A program made the translations under genes and the position numbers. DNA of 35,500 nt, taken from assembly GCF_000175235.1 (NCBI RefSeq), contig NZ_ACQT01000022.1, positions 1-35,500 of the forward strand, written 5' to 3'. The notes under the pieces were generated by a model. That model did no database searches. It was not told the origin of the DNA and was given only the letters and a program-made list of their open reading frames with translations. Of the stretch, positions 1 through 8,356 are shown in pieces; position 1 is the first letter of the stretch, and every line of letters begins with the position of its first letter. Source of the DNA: Acidovorax delafieldii 2AN. GTDB lineage: Bacteria > Pseudomonadota > Gammaproteobacteria > Burkholderiales > Burkholderiaceae_C.

Positions 1-26
1 CGCGCCGAACCGGCCGCACTCGCGCT

Positions 27-818
27 TCAGCCGCCCGTGACGATGCTCACGCCGCCATCCACCGCCAGCCACTGGCCGGTGATGTGCTTGCCCGCATCCG
101 ATGCATACAGCGCGCACAGGCCCTTGAGGTCTTCGTCGTCACCCAGACGGCCCAGCGGAGCGTGGGCGGCCAGCGCCTCTTCGCCCATGGCCTTGAGGGT
201 GCCCACCGTCATCTTGCTGGGGAAGAAGCCCGGGCAGATGGCATTGACGCGGATGTTGTACTTGCCCCATTCGGCCGCCAGGGCGCGCGTGAAGTTGATG
301 ACGGCACCCTTCGATGTGTTGTACGCAATGGTGTTCATGCCGCTGGGATTGCCGCCCAGGCCCGCGATGGAAGCCACGTTGATGATGCTGCCGGCGCGGC
401 GCGCGATCATGCTGTGCTTGGCAATGTGCTGGCTGAGGATGAAATAGCCGCGCACATTGAGGTTCATGACCTTGTCCCAGGCCTCGACCGGGTGGTCTTC
501 CGCCGGCGCGCCCCAGGCGGCCCCTGCGTTGTTGACCAGGATGTCCACGTTGCCCATGCGCTCCAGCGTTTCATCGGCCAGGCGGCGGATGTCGGCCTCG
601 TTGGCGCAGTCAGCGGCGATCCAGCGCGCATCGATGCCTGCGGCCTGCAAGTCGGCGACGGCCTCTTCCAGATCGCTCGCCTTGCGCGAGCTGAGCATGA
701 TGCGCGCGCCGGCCTCGCCCAACGCATGCGCCAATTGCAGGCCCAGGCCGCGCGAGCCGCCGGTGACAAGCGCGGTTCTGCCCTTGAGATCGAACAGTTG
801 CTGGATGGTACGGGTCAT
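27..818 (-). CDS. SDR-family oxidoreductase (glucose/3-oxoacyl reductase-like)
   Basis: A 263-residue classical short-chain dehydrogenase/reductase, the usual length for the family. The Rossmann glycine motif TGGSRGLG is at residues 19-26, the structural NNAG motif at 97-100, and the catalytic Ser150, Tyr166 and Lys170 (YNTSK) are all present, so it should be an active NAD(P)H-dependent alcohol/ketone oxidoreductase in the cytoplasm. I place the start at the ATG giving MTRTIQQLF. The open frame runs 16 codons further upstream, but that part is not SDR-like. It lies downstream of an acyl-CoA dehydrogenase gene on the same strand with a 208-bp gap, so a role in acyl-CoA or hydroxyacid metabolism is plausible. 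The substrate cannot be told from the sequence. Confidence 0.9.
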   Translation of the reverse strand: MTRTIQQLFDLKGRTALVTGGSRGLGLQLAHALGEAGARIMLSSRKASDLEEAVADLQAAGIDARWIAADCANEADIRRLADETLERMGNVDILVNNAGAAWGAPAEDHPVEAWDKVMNLNVRGYFILSQHIAKHSMIARRAGSIINVASIAGLGGNPSGMNTIAYNTSKGAVINFTRALAAEWGKYNIRVNAICPGFFPSKMTVGTLKAMGEEALAAHAPLGRLGDDEDLKGLCALYASDAGKHITGQWLAVDGGVSIVTGG

Positions 819-966
819 GGTGTGGTCTCCTGGTTGTGGGGGTGCCCCGGCACGCCGCAGGGGCACCAGAGCATTGCGGCTGATTGTGCGTTGCGCTCAC
901 CCGGCGCACTGTCTCCAGAGCGATTGCCCCGGCCCGTGGCGTGCCGCCGGCGCGGCGCGAGCGGGT

Positions 967-1019
967 GCCTGCGCCTGAGGCATGAGCCCAGCGGCCCATG
1001 GGCACACGTGGGCGCAGGC
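967..1019 (-). other. Inverted repeat in gap after acyl-CoA dehydrogenase gene
   Basis: GCCTGCGCC at 967-975 is matched by GGCGCAGGC at 1011-1019, a perfect 9-bp inverted repeat with a 35-nt loop that itself contains GCCCA/TGGGC. It sits 8 bp past the end of the acyl-CoA dehydrogenase gene, where a transcript end would be expected, but no U-tract follows. It may be a transcript-end or processing hairpin; this is weak. Confidence 0.35.
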
Positions 1020-1026
1020 CCTGGGC

Positions 1027-2919
1027 TCAGAAAGCGTCTTCGGCCATGGCGGCGCAGGTGGCGTCGCGCGTGGCCACCACGCCCAGCCAGGCGCCGATCT
1101 TGGGCAGTTCGTAACGGAAGAAATAGCGTGCAGCGCTCAACCGACCTGCGTTTGCCGCTATTGAAAGAGAAGCATCCCGCGCCAGCACGCTGTGGGCCAC
1201 ATCCAGCCACATCCAGGCCAGCACCATGTGGCCAAAGGCCTGCATGTAGGGCACGGCGTTGGCCAGCGCCTCGTTGGCGTTGCCCGTGGACCAGGCGGCC
1301 TGGGTGGCCGCAGTCACGTCGTGCAGGGCCTGGGCCAACTGGTCGGCGTAGGCGCTCAGTTCGGGGCGCTGGCGCGCGAGCGCAATGGTCGCGCCGATGG
1401 TGCTGGCCAGCAGCTTCAGCCCCGCCCCGCCCTGCATGACGACCTTGCGGCCCAGCAGGTCGGCGGCCTGGATGCCGTGCGTGCCTTCGTGGATCATGTT
1501 CAGGCGGTTGTCGCGCCAGTACTGCTCTACCGGGAAGTCGCGCGTGTAGCCATAGCCGCCGTGGATCTGGATGGCCAGCGAATTGGCCTCCAGGCAGAAC
1601 TCGCTGGGCCAGCTCTTGGCGATGGGCGTGAGCACCTCCAGCAGCAGCCTGGCCTGCGCCGCAGCCTCGGCATTGCCCGTGCGGCCTTCGTCGACCAGCC
1701 GCGCGCAATACAGGTTGAGCGCCAGCGCACCCTCGCCATAGCTCTTTTGCGCCAGCAGCATTCGCTTGACATCGGCATGCTCGATCAGGCGCACCTGGGG
1801 CGCGCTCGCGTCCTTGCCTGCCTCACCAATGGGGCGGCCCTGCAGGCGCGTCTTGGCGTAGTCCAGGCTGGCGTAGTAGCCCGCCAGGCCGAGCATGGTG
1901 GCTGCCATGCCGATGGAGATGCGCGCCTCGTTCATCATGTGGAACATGCACTTGAGGCCTTCGCCCGGCTTGCCCACCAGGTAGCCGATGGCTCCCGCCC
2001 CATGGCCGTCCAGGCCGCCGCCCTGCTCTGCGCGCACCGGGTACTTGCCCTCGCCAAAATTCAGCAGCGTGTTGGTGGTACCGCGCCAGCCCAGCTTGTG
2101 GTTCAGGCCGGCCAGGGCCACGTCGTTGCGCTCGCCGGTCAGGTTGCCTTTGATATCCACCAGCTTCTTGGGCACGATGAACAGCGAGATACCCTTCACG
2201 CCCGGCACCAGCTTGCCGTCGGGCCCGGGAATCTTGGCCAACACCAGGTGCACGATGTTCTCGGTCAGCTCATGGTCGCCCGAGCTGATCCACATCTTGT
2301 TGCCGCGCAGCCGGTAGCGCGGGCCCAGCGCATCCTGGTCCCAGGGCACCATGCCATCGGCGGCTGCCGCGGATTCCACATCCGGTACAGCGCGCGTGGC
2401 AATGTCCGACAGCGATGAGCCCGCCTGCGGCTCCGACAGGCACATGGTGCCCGCCCAGCGGCCGTTGAATTCGTTGGCGGCAAACACCTGCTGCTGCATG
2501 GGCGTACCGTGCACCAGGATGGCATTGGCATTGCCCGTCGTCAGCAGGTTGGAGCCGATGCTGATCGATGCGCAGCCAAAGAAGCTACCCGCCGCCGACT
2601 CCACCACATAGGGCAGTTGCATGCCGCCCAGTTCGTAGTCCTGCGCCGCACTGAGCATGCCGCTGTCGGCGAAGGCCTGGCGCGCGTCGTAGGTGCACTG
2701 CGGAAGGATGACCTTCTCACCGTCGAAATGCGGCTCCTGCACGTCCACTGTGCGGTTGAAGGGCGCGTACTTCTCGCGCGCGATGCGCTCGCAGGTGTCG
2801 AGCACGGCGTCAAACGTCTCGCGCGAATGGTCGGTGAAGCGCTCGCGCGCGGTGAGCGACTCGGCCTGCAGCCAGTCGTAGAGCAGGAAGTCGAGGGTGG
2901 AGCGGAGGGAGGTCGTCAT
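1027..2919 (-). CDS. Acyl-CoA dehydrogenase, DmdC-like long form
   Basis: A 630-residue flavoprotein that should oxidise an acyl-CoA thioester to the 2,3-enoyl-CoA, passing electrons to electron-transfer flavoprotein. It is longer than classical acyl-CoA dehydrogenases (about 380-400 residues) and matches the long subgroup that includes methylmercaptopropionyl-CoA dehydrogenase (DmdC), with an extra C-terminal domain. Visible family motifs are MCLSEPQAGSSLSD in the flavin/substrate region and a late MIHEGTHGIQAADLLGRK, whose Glu is in the position of the catalytic base. The start is the ATG giving MTTSLRSTLD; the frame stays open 60 codons upstream but that stretch reads as non-coding. The substrate is unknown. 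The lipid-catabolism setting suggests a medium/long or branched acyl-CoA rather than the sulfur compound. Confidence 0.9.
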   Translation of the reverse strand: MTTSLRSTLDFLLYDWLQAESLTARERFTDHSRETFDAVLDTCERIAREKYAPFNRTVDVQEPHFDGEKVILPQCTYDARQAFADSGMLSAAQDYELGGMQLPYVVESAAGSFFGCASISIGSNLLTTGNANAILVHGTPMQQQVFAANEFNGRWAGTMCLSEPQAGSSLSDIATRAVPDVESAAAADGMVPWDQDALGPRYRLRGNKMWISSGDHELTENIVHLVLAKIPGPDGKLVPGVKGISLFIVPKKLVDIKGNLTGERNDVALAGLNHKLGWRGTTNTLLNFGEGKYPVRAEQGGGLDGHGAGAIGYLVGKPGEGLKCMFHMMNEARISIGMAATMLGLAGYYASLDYAKTRLQGRPIGEAGKDASAPQVRLIEHADVKRMLLAQKSYGEGALALNLYCARLVDEGRTGNAEAAAQARLLLEVLTPIAKSWPSEFCLEANSLAIQIHGGYGYTRDFPVEQYWRDNRLNMIHEGTHGIQAADLLGRKVVMQGGAGLKLLASTIGATIALARQRPELSAYADQLAQALHDVTAATQAAWSTGNANEALANAVPYMQAFGHMVLAWMWLDVAHSVLARDASLSIAANAGRLSAARYFFRYELPKIGAWLGVVATRDATCAAMAEDAF

Positions 2920-3396
2920 GCGGCAAATTATGGGAGCCGAGACGGGGAAAGGGATGTCCGGTGCGTGACGCAATCGGGAGCCCGCCGGGTCGGGTGACTT
3001 ATCTTGTTTTCTTGGATGGACGCAATCATTTGAAAGTCCCTTCACAACGTGACACCCCGAATTGGCAGATTGAAAGGAAACACCGAACACCCGCACCAAG
3101 ATATCCAGAGATATCGAGTACCCAGAAGTTGGTCAGCTGCGGGTGAAATATGAATCAAGGCGTATCAACAAGTGTTCAGCATGCACTGCCAATATTATAG
3201 TTTTGGCGACACATCGTCTCTATTGCTTGAAAAAAGCAGCAACCGTCAAATGCATGATATTGACACAGCATTACACAATACATCTCGTCATCGCAAATTT
3301 AACCGCGAAACCAAAGTTAACCCCAACAAATACAACCGCAGTCTCACGGGTTGATCGGCCCCGTCTTTCAGCTGGTCTTTTCTTAAGGTGATAACC
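2920..3396. other. 477-bp intergenic region, AT-rich from about 2995
   Basis: No convincing gene is seen here. Base composition falls sharply from the high-GC level of both flanks to clearly AT-rich. Two AGATATC heptamers at 3099-3105 and 3109-3115 are spaced 10 bp apart, one helical turn, and could be a paired protein-binding site. TTGACA at 3260-3265 looks like a -35 box but has no good -10 partner. The region must carry the promoter for the small plus-strand gene that follows and for the minus-strand acyl-CoA dehydrogenase. Confidence 0.4.
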
Positions 3397-3708
3397 ATGA
3401 TTGAGTCCATAATGACGTTCGATCTTATGCCGGGGATCGACATGAAAGCCTATCAGGAATGGGTTTCCAAGGTGGTTGACTCTTTGAAAAATCAGCCCGG
3501 AATGCTGGAATTTCGCGCCAATCGAAATATGCTTGGCAACCCAATGTCCCGCACCGTAACGGTCTGGAAATCATTGGAAGACTGGGCGATATTTAGCGAA
3601 GGGCCATGGCAACAGATCAATATGGAATTTCGCCGATTCGCAACGAACTTCAACGTCGAAATATGGGGCCCATCCCCCATTGTCAAAGACGCCATACGAA
3701 AATCTTAA
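3397..3708 (+). CDS. Small ABM/dimeric alpha-beta barrel-like protein
   Basis: A 103-residue soluble protein with no signal peptide. The pattern is that of an antibiotic-biosynthesis-monooxygenase/dimeric alpha-beta-barrel fold: an N-terminal strand (IESIMTFDL), a helix (residues about 15-32), the phrase QPGMLEFRANRN, then a strand and a VWKSLEDWAIF segment. Proteins of this fold oxidise small aromatics or degrade haem, but I see no diagnostic catalytic residue, so the function is open. I choose the ATG at 3397 because AAGG at 3385-3388 is well spaced from it; a GTG three codons earlier is also in frame. The gene is AT-rich, unlike its neighbours, and lies alone on the opposite strand, which suggests acquisition by transfer. 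Confidence 0.7.
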   Translation: MIESIMTFDLMPGIDMKAYQEWVSKVVDSLKNQPGMLEFRANRNMLGNPMSRTVTVWKSLEDWAIFSEGPWQQINMEFRRFATNFNVEIWGPSPIVKDAIRKS

Positions 3709-3900
3709 AAAACTCAGAAAATCTTGGCCATTTTTGCTTTTTCGGGTGGATTTTCACCGATGTTCTGAATGATGGCATAGGAACCGCTAATTCGTCGTCG
3801 ACAGCAAGCAGTAATACACCCGCACATTCAAAGGCAATTTTGTGCATTTTTCCCGCCAGCAGCCAACCATCCAATGCCAAAAAACCATTGAAATAATAGC

Positions 3901-3938
3901 AACGCCCCGCGCAAGCCTCTTGGCCTGCGCGGGGCGTT
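3901..3938 (-). terminator. Terminator of the fadB-thiolase operon
   Basis: A perfect 13-bp stem pairs AACGCCCCGCGCA (3901-3913) with TGCGCGGGGCGTT (3926-3938), 27 bp past the thiolase stop codon on the minus strand. The following minus-strand sequence is T-rich (TTGCTATTATTT) without a pure run. On the plus strand CGCTTTTGC follows, so it may also end transcription coming from the small plus-strand gene. Confidence 0.8.
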
Positions 3939-3965
3939 CGCTTTTGCTCTGGGCGATATCAGCGC

Positions 3966-5141
3966 TTACAGCACTTCAAACACGCCCGCAGCGCCCATGC
4001 CGCCGCCAATGCACATGGTCACGCACACGCGCTTGGCACCACGGCGCTTGCCTTCGATAAGGGCGTGGCCCGTGAGGCGCTGGCCACTCATGCCATAGGG
4101 GTGGCCCACTGCGATGGCGCCGCCGTTGACGTTGAGCTTGTCGGCGGGAATGCCCAGCTTGTCGCGGCAGTACAGCACCTGCACGGCGAAGGCTTCATTC
4201 AGTTCCCACAGGTCGATGTCGTTCATGCTCAGGCCCAGGCGCTTGAGCACCTTGGGAATGGCGAACACGGGGCCAATGCCCATTTCATCGGGTTCGCAGC
4301 CGGCCACGGCAAAGCCCAGGAAGCGGCCCAGGGGCTTGAGGCCCTTCTTCGCGGCCAGGTCTTCATGCATGACGACCACGGCACCGGCGCCATCCGAGAG
4401 TTGGCTGGAGTTGCCGGCCGACATCAGGCCGCCGGGCAAGGCCGGGCGCAGGCCCTTGATGCCGTCGTAGGTGGTGTCGGCACGGATGCCTTCGTCCACG
4501 CTCACGGTCACCTGCTTGGTGGTCAGGCCCATGACCTTGTCGGCCACGCCCATGGTCACGGTGATGGGGGCGATTTCAGCGGTGAACAGGCCCTTTTCGA
4601 GCGCTGCGGCAGCCTTTTGCTGGCTGGCGGCGCCGTATTCGTCCATGGCCTGGCGGGTGATGTTGTAGCGCTTGGCAACCTGCTCGGCCGTCTGCAGCAT
4701 GGGCCAGTACACCTCGGGCTTGTGCTTCATCAGCCAGGTTTCCTGCAGCATGTGCAGGTTCATCTCCTGCGCGGTGCAGGAAATGGTTTCCAGGCCGCCG
4801 GCCACGTAGATGTCGCCTTCGTTGGCGATGATGCGCTGCGCGGCGGTGGCGATGGTCTGCAGGCCGGACGAGCAGAAACGGTTGATGGTCATGCCCGAGA
4901 CCGTGACGGGGCAGCCGGCGCGCAAGGCAGCCTGGCGGGCGATGTTGGCGCCGCTGGCACCTTCGGGGGTGCCGCAGCCCATGATGACGTCGTCCACTTC
5001 GGCGGCTTCAATGCCGGCGCGCTGGATGGCGTGCTCGATCACATGGCCGCCCAGCGTGGCGCCGTGGGTCATGTTGAAGGCGCCCTTCCAGCTCTTCGTC
5101 AAGGGGGTGCGTGCGGTCGATACGATTACTGCAGAAGTCAT
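3966..5141 (-). CDS. Acetyl-CoA C-acyltransferase (thiolase)
   Basis: A 391-residue degradative thiolase of normal length that cleaves 3-ketoacyl-CoA with CoA to acetyl-CoA and a shortened acyl-CoA, the last step of beta-oxidation. All active-site elements are visible: nucleophile Cys90 in NRFCSSGLQ, His347 in [10 protein letters not shown], and Cys377 in CIGGGMG near the C terminus. It starts 33 bp downstream of the fadB-like gene on the same strand, so the two are co-transcribed and probably form a FadBA-type multienzyme system. FadA is the best family name, but sequence alone does not separate it from other 3-ketoacyl-CoA or acetoacetyl-CoA thiolases. A strong terminator follows. Confidence 0.94.
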   Translation of the reverse strand: MTSAVIVSTARTPLTKSWKGAFNMTHGATLGGHVIEHAIQRAGIEAAEVDDVIMGCGTPEGASGANIARQAALRAGCPVTVSGMTINRFCSSGLQTIATAAQRIIANEGDIYVAGGLETISCTAQEMNLHMLQETWLMKHKPEVYWPMLQTAEQVAKRYNITRQAMDEYGAASQQKAAAALEKGLFTAEIAPITVTMGVADKVMGLTTKQVTVSVDEGIRADTTYDGIKGLRPALPGGLMSAGNSSQLSDGAGAVVVMHEDLAAKKGLKPLGRFLGFAVAGCEPDEMGIGPVFAIPKVLKRLGLSMNDIDLWELNEAFAVQVLYCRDKLGIPADKLNVNGGAIAVGHPYGMSGQRLTGHALIEGKRRGAKRVCVTMCIGGGMGAAGVFEVL

Positions 5142-5174
5142 GTTGGTTCCTTGTTCGGTGGTGTGGCTGGGCGC

Positions 5175-7274
5175 TCAGTTGAAGGTCTTGCCTTCGGCGG
5201 CCAGCTTGGCCAGCAGCGGGGCGGGCTTCCAGAACGCAGCGTCGTCAAGCGGGTTCTTGGCAAAGCGGTTCATGGCCTGGACCACGTTGAACAGGCCGAC
5301 TTCATTGGCGTAGTTCAGCGGGCCGCCACGGTACACGGGGAAGCCGTAGCCAAAGATATAGACCACATCAATGTCGCTGGCCTTGTTGGCGATGCCCTCT
5401 TCGAGGATGTGGGCGGCTTCGTTGACCAGGCTGAACACCAGGCGCTGCACGATTTCTTCGTCGGAAATCTTGCGCGGCGTGATGCCGAGCGAAGCGCGGT
5501 GGTCTTCGATCATCTTCACCACTTCGGCATTCGGGATGGCGTCGCGCTTGCCGGGCACGTAGTCGTACCAGCCGGCGCCGGTCTTCTGACCGAAGCGACC
5601 CTTCTCGCACAGCAGGTCAGCCGTCTTGCTGTACTTCATGTCGGGCTTTTCGGTGTAGCGGCGCTTGCGGATGGCCCAGCCGATGTCGTTGCCGGCCAGG
5701 TCGCCCATACGGAACGGGCCCATCGCCATGCCGAATTTTTCCATCGCCTTGTCCACTTGCTCGGGCGTGCAGCCTTCGTCGAGCAGGAAGCCGCCCTGGC
5801 GGCCGTATTGCTCGATCATGCGGTTGCCGATGAAGCCATCGCACACACCAGACACCACGGCAGTCTTGCGGATCTTCTTGGCGACGGCCATCACGGTGGC
5901 CAGCACGTCCTTGGCGGTGGCGTCGCCGCGCACCACTTCCAGCAGCTTCATCACGTTGGCGGGGCTGAAGAAGTGCAGGCCCACCACATCCTGCGGACGC
6001 TGGGTGAAGTGGGCGATCTTGTTGACGTCGAGCGTTGAAGTGTTGGAAGCCAGGATGGCGCCGGGCTTCATCACGGCGTCGAGCTGCTTGAACACGGCTT
6101 CCTTCACGCCCAGTTCCTCGAACACGGCCTCGATCACGAGGTCAGCGTCCTTGAGGTCGGCGTAGTCGAGCGTGGTGCTCAGCAGGGCCATGCGCTGCTC
6201 GTACTTGTCCTGCTTGAGCTTGCCCTTCTTGACCTGGGCCTCGTAGTTCTTCTTGATGGTGGCGATGCCGCGGTCCAGTGCCTCCTGCTTCATTTCCAGC
6301 ATCTTCACGGGGATGCCGGCGTTCAGGAAGTTCATGGCAATGCCGCCGCCCATGGTGCCGGCGCCGATCACGGCCACGGCCTTGATGTCGCGCTTGGGGG
6401 TATCGGCGGGCACGTCGGGGATCTTGCTCGCGGCGCGCTCGGCCAGGAACAGGTGGCGCAGCGAACGCGATTCGGGCGTCCACATCAGGTTGATGAACAG
6501 TTCGCGCTCGAACAGCAGTCCGTCGGCAAACTTCTTCTTGGTGGCGGCCTCAACGGCATCCACGCACTTGGCGGGCGCCGGGAAGTTCTTGCTCATGCCC
6601 TTGACCATGTTGCGCGCGAACTGGAAGTACGCGTCGCCCTGAGGGTGCTTGCAAGGCAGGTTGCGCACCAGGGGCATGGGGCGCACGTCGGCCACGCTCT
6701 GCGCGAAAGCCAGGGCCTCGGCAGCCAGCGCCTCGGGCGACGCTGCCATCTTGTCGAACAGCTTCTGGCCAGGAATCGAGCCGATCAGTTCGCTCTTCAC
6801 GGGCTCGCCGCTCACGATCATGTTGAGGGCCGCTTCCACGCCCACCACGCGCGGCAGGCGCTGCGTGCCGCCGGCGCCGGGCAGGATGCCCAGCTTCACT
6901 TCGGGGAGCGCCACGCTGCAGCCAGGGGCGGCAATGCGGTAGTGGCAGCCCAGCGCCAGTTCCAGGCCGCCGCCCATGCACACCGAATGGATCGCCGCCA
7001 CCACGGGCTTGGCCGAGTTCTCCACGGCAGCAATCACCGAATGCAGATTGGGCTCTTGCAGGGACTTGTCGGTGCCGAACTCCTTGATGTCGGCGCCGCC
7101 GGAAAACGCACCGCCCGCGCCGGTGATGACGATCGACGTCACCGCAGCATCGTCATTGGCACGGGTCAGGCCGTCCACAATGCCTTGGCGGGTCGACAGG
7201 CCGAGCCCGTTGACGGGAGGATTGGCCAGCGTGATCACGGCAACGGAGCCGTGGACTTTGTATTCAGCGGTCAT
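5175..7274 (-). CDS. Bifunctional enoyl-CoA hydratase/3-hydroxyacyl-CoA dehydrogenase
   Basis: A 699-residue FadB/FadJ-type fusion. The N-terminal crotonase domain (about 1-190) has the oxyanion-hole phrase CMGGGLELALG with Glu105 and the LPEVKLGILPGAGGTQR motif with Glu125, the two expected acid/base glutamates. A linker is followed by the NAD-binding site GAGTMGGG (304-311) and the dehydrogenase domain containing GLHFFSPANVMKLLEVV, then a C-terminal domain with YGFPVYRGGP. It hydrates 2-enoyl-CoA and oxidises the resulting L-3-hydroxyacyl-CoA. The start is the ATG giving MTAEYKVHG; 33 upstream in-frame codons are not coding-like. The thiolase gene follows in the same operon. A TetR-like palindrome lies 26 bp upstream. 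Confidence 0.94.
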   Translation of the reverse strand: MTAEYKVHGSVAVITLANPPVNGLGLSTRQGIVDGLTRANDDAAVTSIVITGAGGAFSGGADIKEFGTDKSLQEPNLHSVIAAVENSAKPVVAAIHSVCMGGGLELALGCHYRIAAPGCSVALPEVKLGILPGAGGTQRLPRVVGVEAALNMIVSGEPVKSELIGSIPGQKLFDKMAASPEALAAEALAFAQSVADVRPMPLVRNLPCKHPQGDAYFQFARNMVKGMSKNFPAPAKCVDAVEAATKKKFADGLLFERELFINLMWTPESRSLRHLFLAERAASKIPDVPADTPKRDIKAVAVIGAGTMGGGIAMNFLNAGIPVKMLEMKQEALDRGIATIKKNYEAQVKKGKLKQDKYEQRMALLSTTLDYADLKDADLVIEAVFEELGVKEAVFKQLDAVMKPGAILASNTSTLDVNKIAHFTQRPQDVVGLHFFSPANVMKLLEVVRGDATAKDVLATVMAVAKKIRKTAVVSGVCDGFIGNRMIEQYGRQGGFLLDEGCTPEQVDKAMEKFGMAMGPFRMGDLAGNDIGWAIRKRRYTEKPDMKYSKTADLLCEKGRFGQKTGAGWYDYVPGKRDAIPNAEVVKMIEDHRASLGITPRKISDEEIVQRLVFSLVNEAAHILEEGIANKASDIDVVYIFGYGFPVYRGGPLNYANEVGLFNVVQAMNRFAKNPLDDAAFWKPAPLLAKLAAEGKTFN

Positions 7275-7299
7275 GCTGTTGTTCCTTGGAAAGTAAAAA

Positions 7300-7313
7300 C
7301 GAACGATCGTGCG
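7300..7313 (-). promoter_or_regulatory. Possible TetR-family operator upstream of fadB-like gene
   Basis: CGAACGATCGTGCG fits the symmetric pattern CGNACGNNCGTNCG, typical of operators bound by TetR-family regulators of fatty-acid and branched-chain catabolism in proteobacteria. It ends 26 bp before the start codon, where it could block a promoter. No regulator gene of that family is in the window, so the cognate protein is unknown. Confidence 0.45.
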
Positions 7314-7351
7314 ATTTTTATTGTAGAGACTTCGGCAGCCTTTGCACGCGG

Positions 7352-7377
7352 CTGTTTGTCCCGCCCGGGACAAACAG
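7352..7377. other. Perfect 11-bp inverted repeat between livF and fadB
   Basis: CTGTTTGTCCC (7352-7362) pairs with GGGACAAACAG (7367-7377) around a GCCC loop. It lies after the end of livF and before the fadB promoter region. There is no U-tract on either strand, so it is either a Rho-type or processing hairpin ending the liv transcript, or a regulator-binding site. Confidence 0.5.
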
Positions 7378-7490
7378 GCCGGAGCCCTGTGCGCAGGCCC
7401 ATGCCGACAGCCGCTGCAATGCGGCGCCCCGAGCTGCAGACAAGGGTGAGATCCCTGCGTGACCCGCTGCCCCCACCAGCGCGCGGCCGG

Positions 7491-8186
7491 TCAGACTTCG
7501 AGCCACTCCTTGCGCACGTAGCTGTCGGCCCGCAGGGTTTCGGGTGTGCCCTGGAAAACGATGCTGCCATGGCCCATCACCAGTGTCCGGTCGGAGATGG
7601 TCATGGCAATGGTCAGCTTCTGCTCGATCAGCAGTACCGAGATGCCGCGCGATTTGATGGTCTGCAGGTACTGCCCCACCAGTTCGACGATCTTGGGCGC
7701 AAGGCCCTCGGTGGGCTCGTCGATGATGATCAGGTCAGGGTCGCCCATCAGGGTGCGGCACAGCGTGAGCATCTGCTGCTCGCCGCCCGACATCACGCCG
7801 GCCTCGATGTGCTGGCGCTCCTTGAGGCGTGGAAACATGCCATACATGTCATCGAACGACCAGCGGCTGCCTTTGCCACGGCCTTTTTGTCCCAGCATGA
7901 GGTTCTGGTGCACCGTGAGGTTCGGAAAGATGTCGCGGCTCTCGGGCACGTAGCCAATGCCCAGGTGGGCCACTTCGTAGGCCTTCTTGCCATTGAGGGG
8001 CTGCCCTTTCCATTGCAGGGTGCCTTCCCAATCGACCAGCCCCATGATGGCCTTGGCCGTGGTGGAGCGGCCTGAGCCGTTGCGCCCCAGCAAGGCCACG
8101 ATTTCACCGGGTTGGACATCGAAAGAAACGCCATGCAGCACATGGCTCTTGCCGTAGTAGGCGTGGAGGTTTTCAATTTTCAGCAT
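7491..8186 (-). CDS. livF: HAAT-type ABC importer ATPase, LivF-like
   Basis: A 231-residue ATP-binding subunit of the hydrophobic amino acid/carboxylate uptake family, normal for LivF. The Walker A region at 34-42 reads GRNGSGRST: the invariant Lys is replaced by Arg40 (codon 8067-8069). The signature MSGGEQQMLTL, Walker B LIIIDEPTEGL and a later switch-region sequence are intact. It works at the inner face of the membrane as the partner of the LivG-like ATPase. The start is the ATG giving MLKIENLHAYYG; earlier in-frame codons are not family-like. It is the last transporter gene, separated from livG by an unusually long 170-bp gap. The imported substrate is not shown by the sequence. Confidence 0.92.
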   Translation of the reverse strand: MLKIENLHAYYGKSHVLHGVSFDVQPGEIVALLGRNGSGRSTTAKAIMGLVDWEGTLQWKGQPLNGKKAYEVAHLGIGYVPESRDIFPNLTVHQNLMLGQKGRGKGSRWSFDDMYGMFPRLKERQHIEAGVMSGGEQQMLTLCRTLMGDPDLIIIDEPTEGLAPKIVELVGQYLQTIKSRGISVLLIEQKLTIAMTISDRTLVMGHGSIVFQGTPETLRADSYVRKEWLEV

Positions 8187-8356
8187 GTCAGGGCTCGGGC
8201 CGGGGCGTGCCCGCAAGAGGTGGCGCACCGCGAGGGACCGCCATGGAAAGAATGGACGAGATCACGCAGCCAGGAACCCGGCCGTGCACTCGCGCCGCCA
8301 CAGGGCGCCGCACGGCGCGCCCACAGCCCGCCCGCCGTTTGCATGGCGCGCATGGC

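Noticed and set aside
3683-3880. 65-codon minus-strand frame in the AT-rich island
   Set aside because: It has some protein-like look, but it overlaps the end of the ABM-like gene, has no clear ribosome-binding site and no recognised family.
4065-6038. A 657-codon plus-strand open frame opposite thiolase and fadB
   Set aside because: It is a shadow of two well-supported genes, with Gly/His/Val-rich low-complexity translation.
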